Positions 1 through 7,440 of a DNA stretch of 12,353 nt are shown in pieces; the first letter of the stretch is position 1, and every line of letters begins with the position of its first letter. Source of the stretch: JBFWWW01 sp050245975 (GTDB lineage: Bacteria; Pseudomonadota; Alphaproteobacteria; Rhizobiales; Hyphomicrobiaceae); the NCBI GenBank assembly GCA_050245975.1, contig JBFWWW010000119.1:1-12353 (forward strand), in the 5' to 3' direction. A program made the translations under genes and the position numbers. Under the pieces are notes generated by a model that worked only from the letters and a program-made list of their open reading frames with translations, was not told where the DNA came from and ran no database searches.

Positions 1-267
1 GAAGAACTTCTCCTCCGTGTAGGTGCCGAAATCCGACTTCGCCACCTCCTCGTCGGTCAGGTCCGGCATCAGGGCGCGCAGGTCCGCAACGCCGTCGTAG
101 ACGCAACGGATGGCGCCCGCCGTGAACCGGCTGTTGCCGCCCGCCTCCTCCTCCGGCGCCCGCTCCAGCACCAGGACGGACACGCCGCGTTCGGCGGCCG
201 ACAGCGCGGCGCAGAACGCCGCGTTCCCGGCGCCCACAACGACAACATCAACGGAGGAAGGCAGCAT
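1..267 (-). CDS. tcuA: FAD-dependent oxidoreductase, TcuA (tricarballylate dehydrogenase)-like, N-terminal part
   Basis: The first 89 codons are visible, read leftwards from ATG at 267-265; the gene continues past the left edge in an open frame. Residues 6-17 form the beta-strand and dinucleotide-binding loop VDVVVVGAGNAA, a Rossmann GxGxxA fingerprint for the FAD ADP moiety. The acidic end of the second strand follows at about residues 31-36 (VLVLER). Residues 43-53 (GGNSRFTAGAI) are the GGNS flavin-contact segment typical of the FAD_binding_2/fumarate reductase-like family, in the form usually annotated as tricarballylate dehydrogenase TcuA. Known TcuA enzymes oxidise tricarballylate to cis-aconitate. 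The exact substrate here is inferred from the N-terminus only and could be another carboxylic acid. No strong Shine-Dalgarno precedes the start. The gene is divergent from the ABC importer operon, with a 238-bp spacer, which suggests shared control. Confidence 0.78.
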   Translation of the reverse strand, partial: MLPSSVDVVVVGAGNAAFCAALSAAERGVSVLVLERAPEEEAGGNSRFTAGAIRCVYDGVADLRALMPDLTDEEVAKSDFGTYTEEKFF

Positions 268-317
268 GGCGGACCTGTCTGAGCGGGGTTTCGAGGGATC
301 GGCGGGATGCCTGCGTC

Positions 318-346
318 AGTCTAGGCGCACCCCGCCCGGGCGACAA
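318..346 (-). promoter_or_regulatory. Candidate promoter for the TcuA-like gene
   Basis: Read on the - strand, TTGTCG (346-341) and TAGACT (323-318) are separated by exactly 17 bp. Each matches 4 of 6 positions of the sigma70/RpoD consensus. A start near 311 would give a leader of about 44 nt before the ATG at 267. This is a pattern match only. Confidence 0.35.
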
Positions 347-356
347 TCGAAGGGCT

Positions 357-389
357 GCATCCGGGGCCGGCGCCCCCCGCGGCCGATGC
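357..389. promoter_or_regulatory. GC-rich nested dyad in the divergent spacer
   Basis: GCATC at 357-361 is complementary to GATGC at 385-389. Between them GGGGC (363-367) and GCCCC (372-376) pair around the loop CGGC. The nested inverted repeats lie between the two candidate divergent promoters, where an operator would be expected. GC-rich DNA makes such pairing common by chance, so its function is uncertain. Confidence 0.22.
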
Positions 390-419
390 ATGCGTCTGCG
401 CCCCGGGACAAGGACGCGG

Positions 420-448
420 TTGACGGCCGCGGCCCGCAGGCAAATGAT
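420..448 (+). promoter_or_regulatory. Candidate promoter for the ABC importer operon
   Basis: TTGACG (420-425) matches 5 of 6 positions of the -35 consensus. After a 17-bp spacer, AATGAT (443-448) matches 4 of 6 of the -10 consensus. A start near 455 would give a leader of about 50 nt to the ATG at 506. No experimental support is visible. Confidence 0.38.
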
Positions 449-505
449 GGCGCAACGTGCTCGACCGGGCATGGCCAAACAAAATCAATATGGGAGAAGA
501 CGTCT

Positions 506-1552
506 ATGGTCAGGGCGACATCCACCCGCGCGGCCGCTGCCGCAGTCAGCCGTCGCAGTGTCATGCTTGGCGCCGTCGCGGCCCCCTTCATCGCCCACAC
601 CGCTTTCGCTGCCGACCCGATCAAGGCCTATTCGATCTGGCCGGAGAACTACGCGCGGCCGATGCTGGAGGCGTTCGAGAAGGCGAGCGGCATTCACGTC
701 AATTTCGTGCGCTTCTCGTCGGGCGAGGCGCTGGCGCGGCTCATCGCCGAGAAGAACAATCCGCAGGTCGATGTCCTGTTCGGCGGTCCGGTCGAGACCT
801 TCACCGCCGGCGAGGCACAAGGCATCTTCGAGGCTTACACGCCGCCCGCGGCAGCCGACCTCCCTCCCCGCTTCAAGAGCGCGAAAGGGCTGTGGACAGC
901 CATCGCGGATGATCCGCTGGTCTTCATGACCAACACGGCCTTCCTCAAGCAGCACGGGCTCGAGCCGCCGAAGTCCTGGGATGACCTCCTCAATCCGGCC
1001 TACAAGGGCCTGCTGCAGATGGCGGACGCGCGCACCTCCGGCACGGCCGTGACGCGCATCTTCTCGATCCTGCAGATCAACAACCGCAACGAGGACGCAG
1101 CCTTCGCCTACATGAAGAAGCTGCGCCAGAACATCCAGGCCTATACCAAGAGCGGCGGCGGCGGCACGGTGCCTGTCGGCCTCGGCCAGGCGGCGGGCGG
1201 CATCTTCTTCATCGTCGATGCGCTCTTCACACGCCAGAAGGGTTACGACGTCGCGATCTCGTTTCCGAAGGAAGGCATCGGCTCGGCCGCCGAGTGCATC
1301 GCCATCGTCAAGGGCAACAAGAACGGGGCCGGCGCGCGCAAGCTGATCGACTGGGCCACGAGCCCCGACATGCAGTCGTTGCTGGCACCATCGAAGATCA
1401 ACTTCCTGCCGGCCCATCCGAAGGTGGCGCCCGATCCCAGCCTTGCCGCCGTCCTCAAGGACGCCAAGATCATCGAGATCGACGACAAGTGGGCCGGCGA
1501 CAACCGCAAGCGCATCGTCGACCGCTGGGTGGCCGAAGTCCTCAACGGCTGA
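506..1552 (+). CDS. ABC transporter periplasmic substrate-binding protein (Fe/phosphonate-type cluster, Tat signal)
   Basis: This 348-residue protein would capture the substrate in the periplasm and deliver it to the permease encoded next. ATG 506 was chosen because GGGAGAAG (492-499) lies 6 nt upstream and the protein then begins with an export signal; the frame is open further upstream without a good start. Residues 15-20 (SRRSVM) resemble a twin-arginine motif, followed by a hydrophobic stretch and a probable cleavage site after AFA (residue 35). The mature part has the SBP_bac_6/FbpA-like pattern: an AYSIWPENY start, VDVLFGGPVETF around residues 88-99, and a PKSWDDLLNPAYKG segment. At the position of the ferric-binding Tyr pair of FbpA-type proteins it has F234-F235 (my alignment by eye), so iron is an unlikely ligand. 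The organic substrate is unknown; phosphonates, sugar phosphates or carboxylates are possible. First gene of the operon. Confidence 0.9.
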   Translation: MVRATSTRAAAAAVSRRSVMLGAVAAPFIAHTAFAADPIKAYSIWPENYARPMLEAFEKASGIHVNFVRFSSGEALARLIAEKNNPQVDVLFGGPVETFTAGEAQGIFEAYTPPAAADLPPRFKSAKGLWTAIADDPLVFMTNTAFLKQHGLEPPKSWDDLLNPAYKGLLQMADARTSGTAVTRIFSILQINNRNEDAAFAYMKKLRQNIQAYTKSGGGGTVPVGLGQAAGGIFFIVDALFTRQKGYDVAISFPKEGIGSAAECIAIVKGNKNGAGARKLIDWATSPDMQSLLAPSKINFLPAHPKVAPDPSLAAVLKDAKIIEIDDKWAGDNRKRIVDRWVAEVLNG

Positions 1553-1553
1553 C

Positions 1554-3257
1554 ATGGCGGTGCAGCAGCCGGCGCTCGCACAGCCTGCAGCCCGCAGAAC
1601 GCCCGCCCGCCTCGCCGGCGCGGGCGGGATGGCCGTGCTCTGGGCGCTGCTGGTCCTGTTCATTCTCTACCCGCTGGCGACGCTGCTGCTGCGCACGGTC
1701 TACGACGACGGGCGCCTGAGTTTCGCACCGCTGGTGCAGGCCCTGCAGAGCGCGAGCAACCTGCGCGCCCTGCGCAACAGCCTCGTGCTGGCACTGCTGG
1801 TGGGGGTCGCGGGAACGGTGCTGGGATTCCTGTTCGCATTCGCCGTGGAGCGCGCCAACTTCGGCCGCCACGCCCGTCGTCTCGTCGACCTCGTGACGTT
1901 CCTGCCGCTGATCGCGCCGCCGTTCACGACATCGATTGCCTTCGTCTTCTCGTTCGGGCCGCGCGGTCTCATCACGCACGACCTGCTCGGCATGACGAAC
2001 GCGCGCGTCTACGGACTGGCGAGCACGTTCGCGGCCGAGACGCTCACCTATTTCCCGATCGCCTACCTGGCATTGCGGCCTATGCTCGCCTCCATCGGCA
2101 GCAGCCTGGAGGAAGCCGCCTTCAGCCTCGGCAGCTCGCGCTGGCGCGTCTTCCGCACCGTTACACTGCCCCTGACGATTCCGGGGCTCGCCAACGCTTT
2201 CCTGTTGCTGTTCGGATGCTCGCTGGCCGATTTCGCCACGCCGCTCATTCTCGCGGGCAGCGACTTCTCCGTGCTGCCGACCGAGGCCTACCTGCAGATT
2301 ACCGGCATGTTCGACCTCAAGAGCGGTGCGATCCTGTCGCTGTTGCTGCTGGTGCCGGCGGGCCTCGTCTACGTCATCCAGGAACGGCTCGTCGCCGGCC
2401 GCTCCTATGTCACGGTCACCGGCAAGGCGACGGGCGCGAGCCGGCTCGATTCCGTATCGCCTGGCGCGCGCATCGGGCTCATTGCCTTCTGCCTCGCCGT
2501 GACGCTTGTCATCATCTACTTATACGCCCTTCTGTTCTGGGCCTCCGTTGTCCTCGCGTTCGGCGCCAACAATACGCTGACGCTCGACCACTATCGCGTG
2601 ATCTTCACGGAGGGGATGCCGGCCATCAAGGACACGCTCATCATCGCCCTCATCGGCATGCCGCTCGGCGGGCTCTACGGCGTCATCGTCGGCTATCTCG
2701 TCGGGCGCAACCGGTCGCCGTCGCGCCGGGCGATGGAAATCATCAGCATGCTCAACTATGCACTGCCCGGCACCATCGTCGGCATCGCCTACCTCCTGGC
2801 GTTCAACGACAAGCCGCTGGCGCTGACGGGCACCGCGCTCATCCTGATCGCCTGCTATGTCTTCCGCTACAGCCCCACCGGCATCCGAACGACCATCGCC
2901 CTGCTGCAGCAGATCGACCGCAGCCTCGAGGAAGCGTCCGAAAGCCTCGGCGCGAGCTCCGCCACGACATTCCGCCGCGTCGTCCTGCCTCTGATCCTGC
3001 CCGCCTTCTTCAGCGGGCTCGGCGTGGTGTTCATCCGCTCCATGACCGCCATCAGCGCCACCATCTTCCTCGTCTCCATCAACTGGACGCTCATCACCGT
3101 GAAGATCCTGGAAAACATGACCGAGGTGGCGCTCGGGCCCGCCGCGGCCTTCTCCGTCTTCGTCATCGTCGTCGTGCTCATCGTATCGAGCCTCCTCGAT
3201 CTCCTCCTGCGCCGCCTCACCGCCCCCAGCCTGCGTATCACGAGGATCGGAACCTGA
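1554..3257 (+). CDS. ABC transporter permease, two fused BPD_transp_1 domains (FbpB-like)
   Basis: A 567-residue inner-membrane protein forming the whole translocation path. ATG 1554 lies one base after the stop of the binding-protein gene, so translational coupling is likely. After a short N-terminal tail, a first membrane segment (around residues 24-44) leads into two homologous half-proteins of about six membrane helices each. Each half carries the cytoplasmic EAA loop that docks on the ATPase: EEAAFSLGSSRWRVF from residue 186 and EEASESLGASSATTF from residue 459, with the conserved Gly at 193 and 466. Both are followed by a LPL motif. Fused double-domain permeases of this length are typical of FbpB/SfuB-type importers; many other importers use two separate permeases. 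The substrate cannot be read from the permease. Confidence 0.93.
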   Translation: MAVQQPALAQPAARRTPARLAGAGGMAVLWALLVLFILYPLATLLLRTVYDDGRLSFAPLVQALQSASNLRALRNSLVLALLVGVAGTVLGFLFAFAVERANFGRHARRLVDLVTFLPLIAPPFTTSIAFVFSFGPRGLITHDLLGMTNARVYGLASTFAAETLTYFPIAYLALRPMLASIGSSLEEAAFSLGSSRWRVFRTVTLPLTIPGLANAFLLLFGCSLADFATPLILAGSDFSVLPTEAYLQITGMFDLKSGAILSLLLLVPAGLVYVIQERLVAGRSYVTVTGKATGASRLDSVSPGARIGLIAFCLAVTLVIIYLYALLFWASVVLAFGANNTLTLDHYRVIFTEGMPAIKDTLIIALIGMPLGGLYGVIVGYLVGRNRSPSRRAMEIISMLNYALPGTIVGIAYLLAFNDKPLALTGTALILIACYVFRYSPTGIRTTIALLQQIDRSLEEASESLGASSATTFRRVVLPLILPAFFSGLGVVFIRSMTAISATIFLVSINWTLITVKILENMTEVALGPAAAFSVFVIVVVLIVSSLLDLLLRRLTAPSLRITRIGT

Positions 3258-3258
3258 C

Positions 3259-4350
3259 ATGGCGACGGGCTCCATCGGCATCCGCCTCGAAAACCTCTCG
3301 GCCGTGTTCCGCCACGACCGGAGGAGCGACGTCGTGGCCGTCGACAAGCTCGACCTCGACATCGAGCCGGGCGAGTTCCTGACGCTTCTGGGCGCCTCGG
3401 GATGCGGCAAGACGACGACGCTGCGGATGATCGCCGGCTTCCAGCCGCCGTCCTCGGGACGCATCCTGTTCGGCGAAGAGGACGTGACGGCATTGCGCGC
3501 CAACCAGCGCGACATCGGCTTCGTGTTCCAGAACTATGCGCTCTTTCCGCACCTGAGCGTGTTCGAGAACGTCGCTTACGGGTTGCGGGTGAAGGGCCGG
3601 AGCGGCGCGGAGATCGCAGCCACGGTCGGCGAGGGCCTTGAACGCGTCGGTCTCGCCGGCTTCGGCGACAGGCTCATCAGCGAACTCTCGGGCGGCCAGC
3701 AGCAGCGTGTCGCGCTGGCGCGCGCCATCGCGATCCGCCCGCGCGTGCTGCTGTTCGACGAGCCGCTGTCGAATCTCGATGCCCAGCTCCGCATCCAGAT
3801 GCGCTCCCAGATCGCCGGCCTGCAGCGCGACCTCGGCATCACCACCGTCTATGTGACGCACGACCAGGAGGAGGCCATGGCCATCTCCCGTCGCATCGCC
3901 ATCATGAAGGACGGGCGCATCGCCCAGATCGGAACGGCACAAGACTTGTACAGCCGCCCGAACTCGGGATTCGTCGCCGGCTTCCTCGGCAGCGCCAGCC
4001 TCGTCGGCGGTACCGTCAAAGCGGCATCTGCTGGCCGGGCATCCATCGATGTCGGCGGATATGTATGGGAGGTCGAGCTGTCCCCCGGTCTGTCGGTGGC
4101 CGCGGGCGACACTGTGGAGGCTGTGCTGCGGCCGGAAGCGCTCACGCTGCTCGCACACGGGCAAGGGCTGCCGGTGATCGTCGAGGCGCGCACCTATCTC
4201 GGCGCGAAAGCGGAATACATCGTGCGCTGGGGCGCGCGCACGTTTCAGGTCACGCAATCCAATCCGGCCGCGGGCATCGCATTCGAACCGGGACAGGCCG
4301 CTGTGCTGGCCCTGCCGCAGGCCGGCGTCCAGATCTGGCGCGAGGGCTGA
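3259..4350 (+). CDS. ABC transporter ATP-binding protein with TOBE-like domain (FbpC/PotA type)
   Basis: A 363-residue cytoplasmic ATPase that drives the importer. All nucleotide-binding motifs are intact: Walker A GASGCGKTT (residues 45-53), Q-loop with Q91 in FQNYALFPH, signature LSGGQQQR (143-150), Walker B LLFDEP with D167-E168, D-loop SNLD, and switch His201 in VTHDQEEA. Roughly residues 245-355 form a beta-rich regulatory region with the TOBE-like features seen in the CUT1/FbpC/PotA group, including the VLRPEAL motif. The ATG lies one base after the permease stop. It is the last gene of the operon: the convergent VOC gene ends 4 bp beyond its stop. Sequence type alone does not separate iron, phosphonate, polyamine or sugar-phosphate ATPases. 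Confidence 0.94.
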   Translation: MATGSIGIRLENLSAVFRHDRRSDVVAVDKLDLDIEPGEFLTLLGASGCGKTTTLRMIAGFQPPSSGRILFGEEDVTALRANQRDIGFVFQNYALFPHLSVFENVAYGLRVKGRSGAEIAATVGEGLERVGLAGFGDRLISELSGGQQQRVALARAIAIRPRVLLFDEPLSNLDAQLRIQMRSQIAGLQRDLGITTVYVTHDQEEAMAISRRIAIMKDGRIAQIGTAQDLYSRPNSGFVAGFLGSASLVGGTVKAASAGRASIDVGGYVWEVELSPGLSVAAGDTVEAVLRPEALTLLAHGQGLPVIVEARTYLGAKAEYIVRWGARTFQVTQSNPAAGIAFEPGQAAVLALPQAGVQIWREG

Positions 4351-4361
4351 GCCCTCAGCCC
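4344..4361. terminator. Short dyad over two convergent stop codons, possible weak bidirectional terminator
   Basis: GGGCTGA (4344-4350) and TCAGCCC (4355-4361) form a perfect 7-bp inverted repeat around GCCC. It contains the TGA stops of both the ATPase gene (+) and the VOC gene (-). No T-tract follows on either strand, so intrinsic termination would be weak. Confidence 0.35.
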
Positions 4362-4969
4362 AGCGTCACCGTTCCCTTCGGTCCTTCCACGATGGCCGTC
4401 AGCCGCGCTGCCGGGCCATCGACGACGTCGGCTTTGACGCCCAGCGTCGTCAGCACACGCGTCATCAGGTCGGCCTGCGGATGAGCGATGCGAAACGACT
4501 TGAGGGTGAGCCCGGCCGGCGAATCCTGCGACGGGTGCGGCGTGTCGGATCCCCAGGCGATGAAGAACGGCAGCAGGTCGAGGCCCTCGCCGCGCACGCC
4601 GAGGGTCTGCCATGTCAGCAGTCGGCCATCGCCCCGGGCGCGAGAGCCGGCGGCGGGCCCCGCGATATCCAGCCCGGCCGTCCTGGCGCGCCGCGCCACG
4701 TCGTCGAGATCGGTCACCGCCTCGGCCCAGGAGACGAAGCGCGGGCCGGAGATGCCTTCGAGACCGTCAAACATCAGAGGGGTCGATGCCGGTTGCGCCG
4801 GATCACGCGCGATGAGCTCGAGATATTGCCGTCCGCCAAGCCCCAGCAGTGCGTTGTGCGTGCCGCGACCCGGATGAGAACCGCCCAGCGCCGCGCGAAC
4901 GCCGGTCTGCGCCGCCACCTCCTCGATCCCCCGCTCCAGATCGGGAAAACCGAGCACCAGATGATCCAT
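4355..4969 (-). CDS. Glyoxalase-like / VOC-family protein
   Basis: A 204-residue soluble protein of the Glyoxalase_3-like part of the vicinal oxygen chelate superfamily. It opens with MDHLVLGFPDLERG (His3, a usual metal-ligand position), has GTHNALLGLGGRQYLELIA at residues 36-54 (His38, Glu51) and ends in a GPKGTVTLG strand, the pattern of the paired beta-alpha-beta modules. Members bind a metal and act on varied small molecules; the substrate here is unknown. The start is ATG 4969 because GGAGG (4979-4975) stands 5 nt before it. A TTG at 4981 would begin inside this ribosome binding site and is rejected. It converges on the ABC operon with a 4-bp gap and is divergent from the MFS gene at 5144. 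Confidence 0.85.
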   Translation of the reverse strand: MDHLVLGFPDLERGIEEVAAQTGVRAALGGSHPGRGTHNALLGLGGRQYLELIARDPAQPASTPLMFDGLEGISGPRFVSWAEAVTDLDDVARRARTAGLDIAGPAAGSRARGDGRLLTWQTLGVRGEGLDLLPFFIAWGSDTPHPSQDSPAGLTLKSFRIAHPQADLMTRVLTTLGVKADVVDGPAARLTAIVEGPKGTVTLG

Positions 4970-5082
4970 GGCGTCCTCCAAATCTCATGTTGCGGCGCAG
5001 CTTATCATCAAAGGTCGCGCGTCGAACCTGCGCCGGGGTCCGATCTGCCATGCAGGCGTCAATCGGGGCTCGCATCCCGGGC

Positions 5083-5105
5083 GCGGCGCAGCCATACTGC
5101 GCCGC
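5083..5105. promoter_or_regulatory. Stem-loop in the spacer between VOC and MFS genes
   Basis: GCGGCGCAG (5083-5091) and CTGCGCCGC (5097-5105) form a perfect 9-bp inverted repeat with loop CCATA, 38 bp before the MFS start. It could be an operator or a leader hairpin. I found no convincing -35/-10 pair elsewhere in this 174-bp spacer (4970-5143). Confidence 0.3.
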
Positions 5106-5143
5106 CTCCACGCACCTATGCGACGCAGTGACGGGACAGGGAT

Positions 5144-6379
5144 ATGGCCAGCAACATCGCCTCGGAGAGCGATACGGACGGGTCCGGCCCGCGAATCCTG
5201 GCAGCCATCTCCACCGCGCACTGGGTCAGTCATTTCCATATCCTCGTGCTGCCGCCGCTGTTCCCGTTTCTCAAGGAGCGCCTGGGCGTCGGCTATGTGG
5301 AGCTGGGGCTGGCGCTGACGGTCTTCGGCGCCGTCTCGGCCCTGACGCAGGCACCCCTCGGCTCCGTCGTCGACCGGTACGGCCCACGCCGTGTGCTCAT
5401 CGCCGGGCTTTGCCTCGGCGGCGGCGCCTACATGATGCTGGGCCTGACGCTGAGCTACCCCAGCCTGCTGGTTTGCGCCGCGCTGGCGGGCCTCGCCAAC
5501 AGCGTCTATCACCCCGCCGACTATTCGATCCTCGCCGCCCACATGCGCGAGCAGCGTATGGGACGCGCCTTCTCGATCCACACCTTTGCGGGGTTTTTCG
5601 GCGGCGCCGTCGCGCCTCCCGCGCTTCTCGTTCTCGTCTCGACCGTCGGTCTCTCCGGCGCGCTGATCGCGGCGGGCATCATCGGCCCGCTGGCTGCACT
5701 CCTCGTCGCTGCAACGCCGATGCCGGCGTCCGAGCACGCAGCTTCCGGCGTCGGGGCGGCAAAAGGCTCGGCCAATCTCCTGACCGCGCTGACGCCGAAA
5801 ATCCTGGCGTTGACCCTGTTCTTCACGCTGCTCAGCCTGTCCAACGGCGGCATCCAAAGCTTCTCGATCGTCGCGCTGATGAGCGGCTACGGCGCCTCGT
5901 TCTCGGCCGCCAACATCGCGCTGACCGCCTACCTGGCCGCCAGCGCCGCCGGCGTGCTTGCAGGTGGCCTGCTCGCCGACCGCACCGACCGGCACGGGCA
6001 GCTCTCTGCCCTGTGCTTTGCGGTCAACGCCGTGCTCGTGCTCATCGTCGCGCTGACGACGTTGCCGGATGTGCTGCTGGCGATCACGCTCGGCGCTGCC
6101 GGCTTTCTCGCCGGGGTCATCGCCCCGTCACGCGACATGCTGGTGCGCAAGGCTGCCCCTCCGGGCGCGCAGGGACGCACGTTCGGGATCGTCTCGACGG
6201 GGTTCAACTTCGGCGGCATTCTGGGACCGATGCTCTACGGCACCATCATGGACTGGGGCATGCCGCACTGGGTTTTCGGTGCATCTGTCCTGTTCATGGT
6301 GTTGACCGTCGTGCTGGCGCTGGCAACCGAACCGGCACCGGCTCGCACGGAGGGCACCGCGCCGCCGCGGCAGGCCTGA
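5144..6379 (+). CDS. MFS transporter, Fsr (fosmidomycin resistance)-like group
   Basis: A 411-residue inner-membrane protein with about 12 hydrophobic segments. The MFS motif A is present in the first half (GSVVDRYGPRR, residues 73-83) and a degenerate copy in the second half (GGLLADRTDRHG, around 274-285), as expected from the internal duplication. VYHPADYSILAAHM (121-134), in the first half, resembles the YHP signature of the Fsr-like group. Family members export drugs or small metabolites, and some carry other solutes; the substrate cannot be predicted. The ATG at 5144 follows a purine-rich stretch (GGGACAGGG, 5133-5141) only 2 nt away, an adequate rather than ideal binding site. Its stop abuts the stop of the convergent EamA gene with no base between. 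Confidence 0.9.
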   Translation: MASNIASESDTDGSGPRILAAISTAHWVSHFHILVLPPLFPFLKERLGVGYVELGLALTVFGAVSALTQAPLGSVVDRYGPRRVLIAGLCLGGGAYMMLGLTLSYPSLLVCAALAGLANSVYHPADYSILAAHMREQRMGRAFSIHTFAGFFGGAVAPPALLVLVSTVGLSGALIAAGIIGPLAALLVAATPMPASEHAASGVGAAKGSANLLTALTPKILALTLFFTLLSLSNGGIQSFSIVALMSGYGASFSAANIALTAYLAASAAGVLAGGLLADRTDRHGQLSALCFAVNAVLVLIVALTTLPDVLLAITLGAAGFLAGVIAPSRDMLVRKAAPPGAQGRTFGIVSTGFNFGGILGPMLYGTIMDWGMPHWVFGASVLFMVLTVVLALATEPAPARTEGTAPPRQA

Positions 6380-6384
6380 TCAGG
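6375..6384. other. Palindrome joining two convergent stop codons
   Basis: CCTGATCAGG is a perfect 10-bp palindrome centred between 6379 and 6380. Its two halves contain the TGA stops of the MFS gene (+) and the EamA gene (-), leaving no intergenic base. It has no loop or T-tract and is too short to be a normal terminator. Confidence 0.6.
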
Positions 6385-7309
6385 TCTCGCTTTCCTTCTC
6401 GCGGCGGACCTTCGCCTCGCGCCAGGCGATGTAGACCGACGATGCGAACACGATCGCGCCGCCGATCCAGGTGAAAACGTCCGGGATCTCGGCGAACAGC
6501 ACCATGCCGAGCATCGTCGTCCAGGCGAGCTTGAGGAAGTCGAACGGCATCAGGACCGTCACGTCGGCGAGCTTCAGCGCTTCCGTGACGGCGAGCTGCC
6601 CCAGCGTCCCGATGATGCCGATGAACACCAGCCAACCCCACAGCTCGGCATCGGGCGTCTGCCACACGAACACAGCCGGCACCAGCGTCAGCGGGATCAG
6701 CAGCACCGTGACGTAGGCCGCGATGGTCAGGCTCGATTCGGTGCGCCCCAGGACCTTGATGTCGACCATCGCCATGCTCCAGAAAACCGAGGAGCAGAGC
6801 ACCAGCAGCGACCCGAGATCGAGCCGGTCGAAGCCCGGCCGCAGGATGAGCAGTGCCCCCAGGAACCCGCACAGGATCGCCGTCCAGCGCCGCCAGCGGA
6901 ACACCTCACCCAGGATGAGCGTGCTCAGCAACGCGGTGAACAGCGGCGCCGTGAAGGACAGCGCGGTCGCGCGGGCGATCGGCGTCATCGACAGACCGAT
7001 GAAAAACGCCACCATCGAGAAGACGTTGAGCAGCGCGCGGAAGACGTGCAGCCCGAACTTCTCGGTGCGGAAGAGCGACGGTCCATACCGGACCAGCAGC
7101 GGCATGATGACGACGAGGCCGAACAGGTTGCGGAAGAACGCGACTTCGGCGCCCGGCAGCCGCTGCGTCACATACCGGATGGCCGTGTGCATGCCGGAGA
7201 ACATGACCGTCTGCACGAACATCAGAAGGCAGCCGCGCGCCACCGGGGAAAGCGACTGAAACCAATCGAGGAGGGCGTGCGTGCGATCGCGCACCGGGGA
7301 AGGCTGCAT
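6380..7309 (-). CDS. EamA/DMT-family transporter
   Basis: A 309-residue inner-membrane protein with about ten helices in two EamA repeats (roughly residues 26-157 and 167-296). Features typical of the drug/metabolite transporter superfamily are FFRNLFGLVVIMPLL in the first repeat, the P-I-x-x-A-T-A-L-S-F-T-x-P helix (110-122) and LGEVFRWRRW (133-142). Such proteins mostly export amino acids, purines or other metabolites. The C-terminus is charged (residues 297-309). ATG 7309 was chosen because homologous proteins begin shortly before the first helix. An in-frame ATG at 7381 would add 24 residues including a Cys pair, and neither start has a strong ribosome binding site. The gene is divergent from the second MFS gene and converges on the first. 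Confidence 0.88.
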   Translation of the reverse strand: MQPSPVRDRTHALLDWFQSLSPVARGCLLMFVQTVMFSGMHTAIRYVTQRLPGAEVAFFRNLFGLVVIMPLLVRYGPSLFRTEKFGLHVFRALLNVFSMVAFFIGLSMTPIARATALSFTAPLFTALLSTLILGEVFRWRRWTAILCGFLGALLILRPGFDRLDLGSLLVLCSSVFWSMAMVDIKVLGRTESSLTIAAYVTVLLIPLTLVPAVFVWQTPDAELWGWLVFIGIIGTLGQLAVTEALKLADVTVLMPFDFLKLAWTTMLGMVLFAEIPDVFTWIGGAIVFASSVYIAWREAKVRREKESET

Positions 7310-7322
7310 GCATCCAAGGCCT

Positions 7323-7349
7323 AACCGGTTCGGCGCCTTGCAACAAGGC
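7323..7349. promoter_or_regulatory. Two adjacent palindromes in the divergent EamA/MFS spacer
   Basis: AACCGGTT (7323-7330) is followed by GCCTTG-CAA-CAAGGC (7335-7349, 6-bp arms). They sit 14-40 bp upstream of the EamA start, in the 131-bp spacer shared with the MFS gene at 7441. They could bind a dimeric regulator of both genes, but no regulator gene is adjacent. Confidence 0.25.
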
Positions 7350-7440
7350 CACAATGGCGCATCGCAGCGGTAGCCTCCCATCGCGGGACATGAGACAACT
7401 GCGGCGCCTCGCGTTTTTCACCGCCGCCGGATGCCGACTG

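Noticed and set aside
110..505. N-terminal extension of the substrate-binding protein
   Set aside because: The added residues are unlike any export signal, overlap the divergent oxidoreductase gene, and ignore the good binding site just before ATG 506.
485..1663. Long open frame (392 codons) on the - strand opposite the substrate-binding protein
   Set aside because: GC-rich genes leave long open antisense frames. Its translation shows no family motifs, while the + strand frame has a signal peptide and clear family features.
2520..3515. Long open - strand frame opposite the permease and ATPase genes
   Set aside because: The product is a low-complexity Asp/Glu/Arg-rich chain typical of antisense GC-rich frames, and it crosses two well-supported genes.
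1554..4350. Calling the importer a ferric iron transporter (fbpABC/afuABC)
   Set aside because: The layout fits, but the binding protein lacks the Tyr pair, so the substrate is left open and no gene symbols are given.
4849..6474. 541-codon + strand frame over the first MFS gene
   Set aside because: It is Arg/Ala/Pro-rich without domains, overlaps the MFS gene in another frame and is a shift artefact of high GC.
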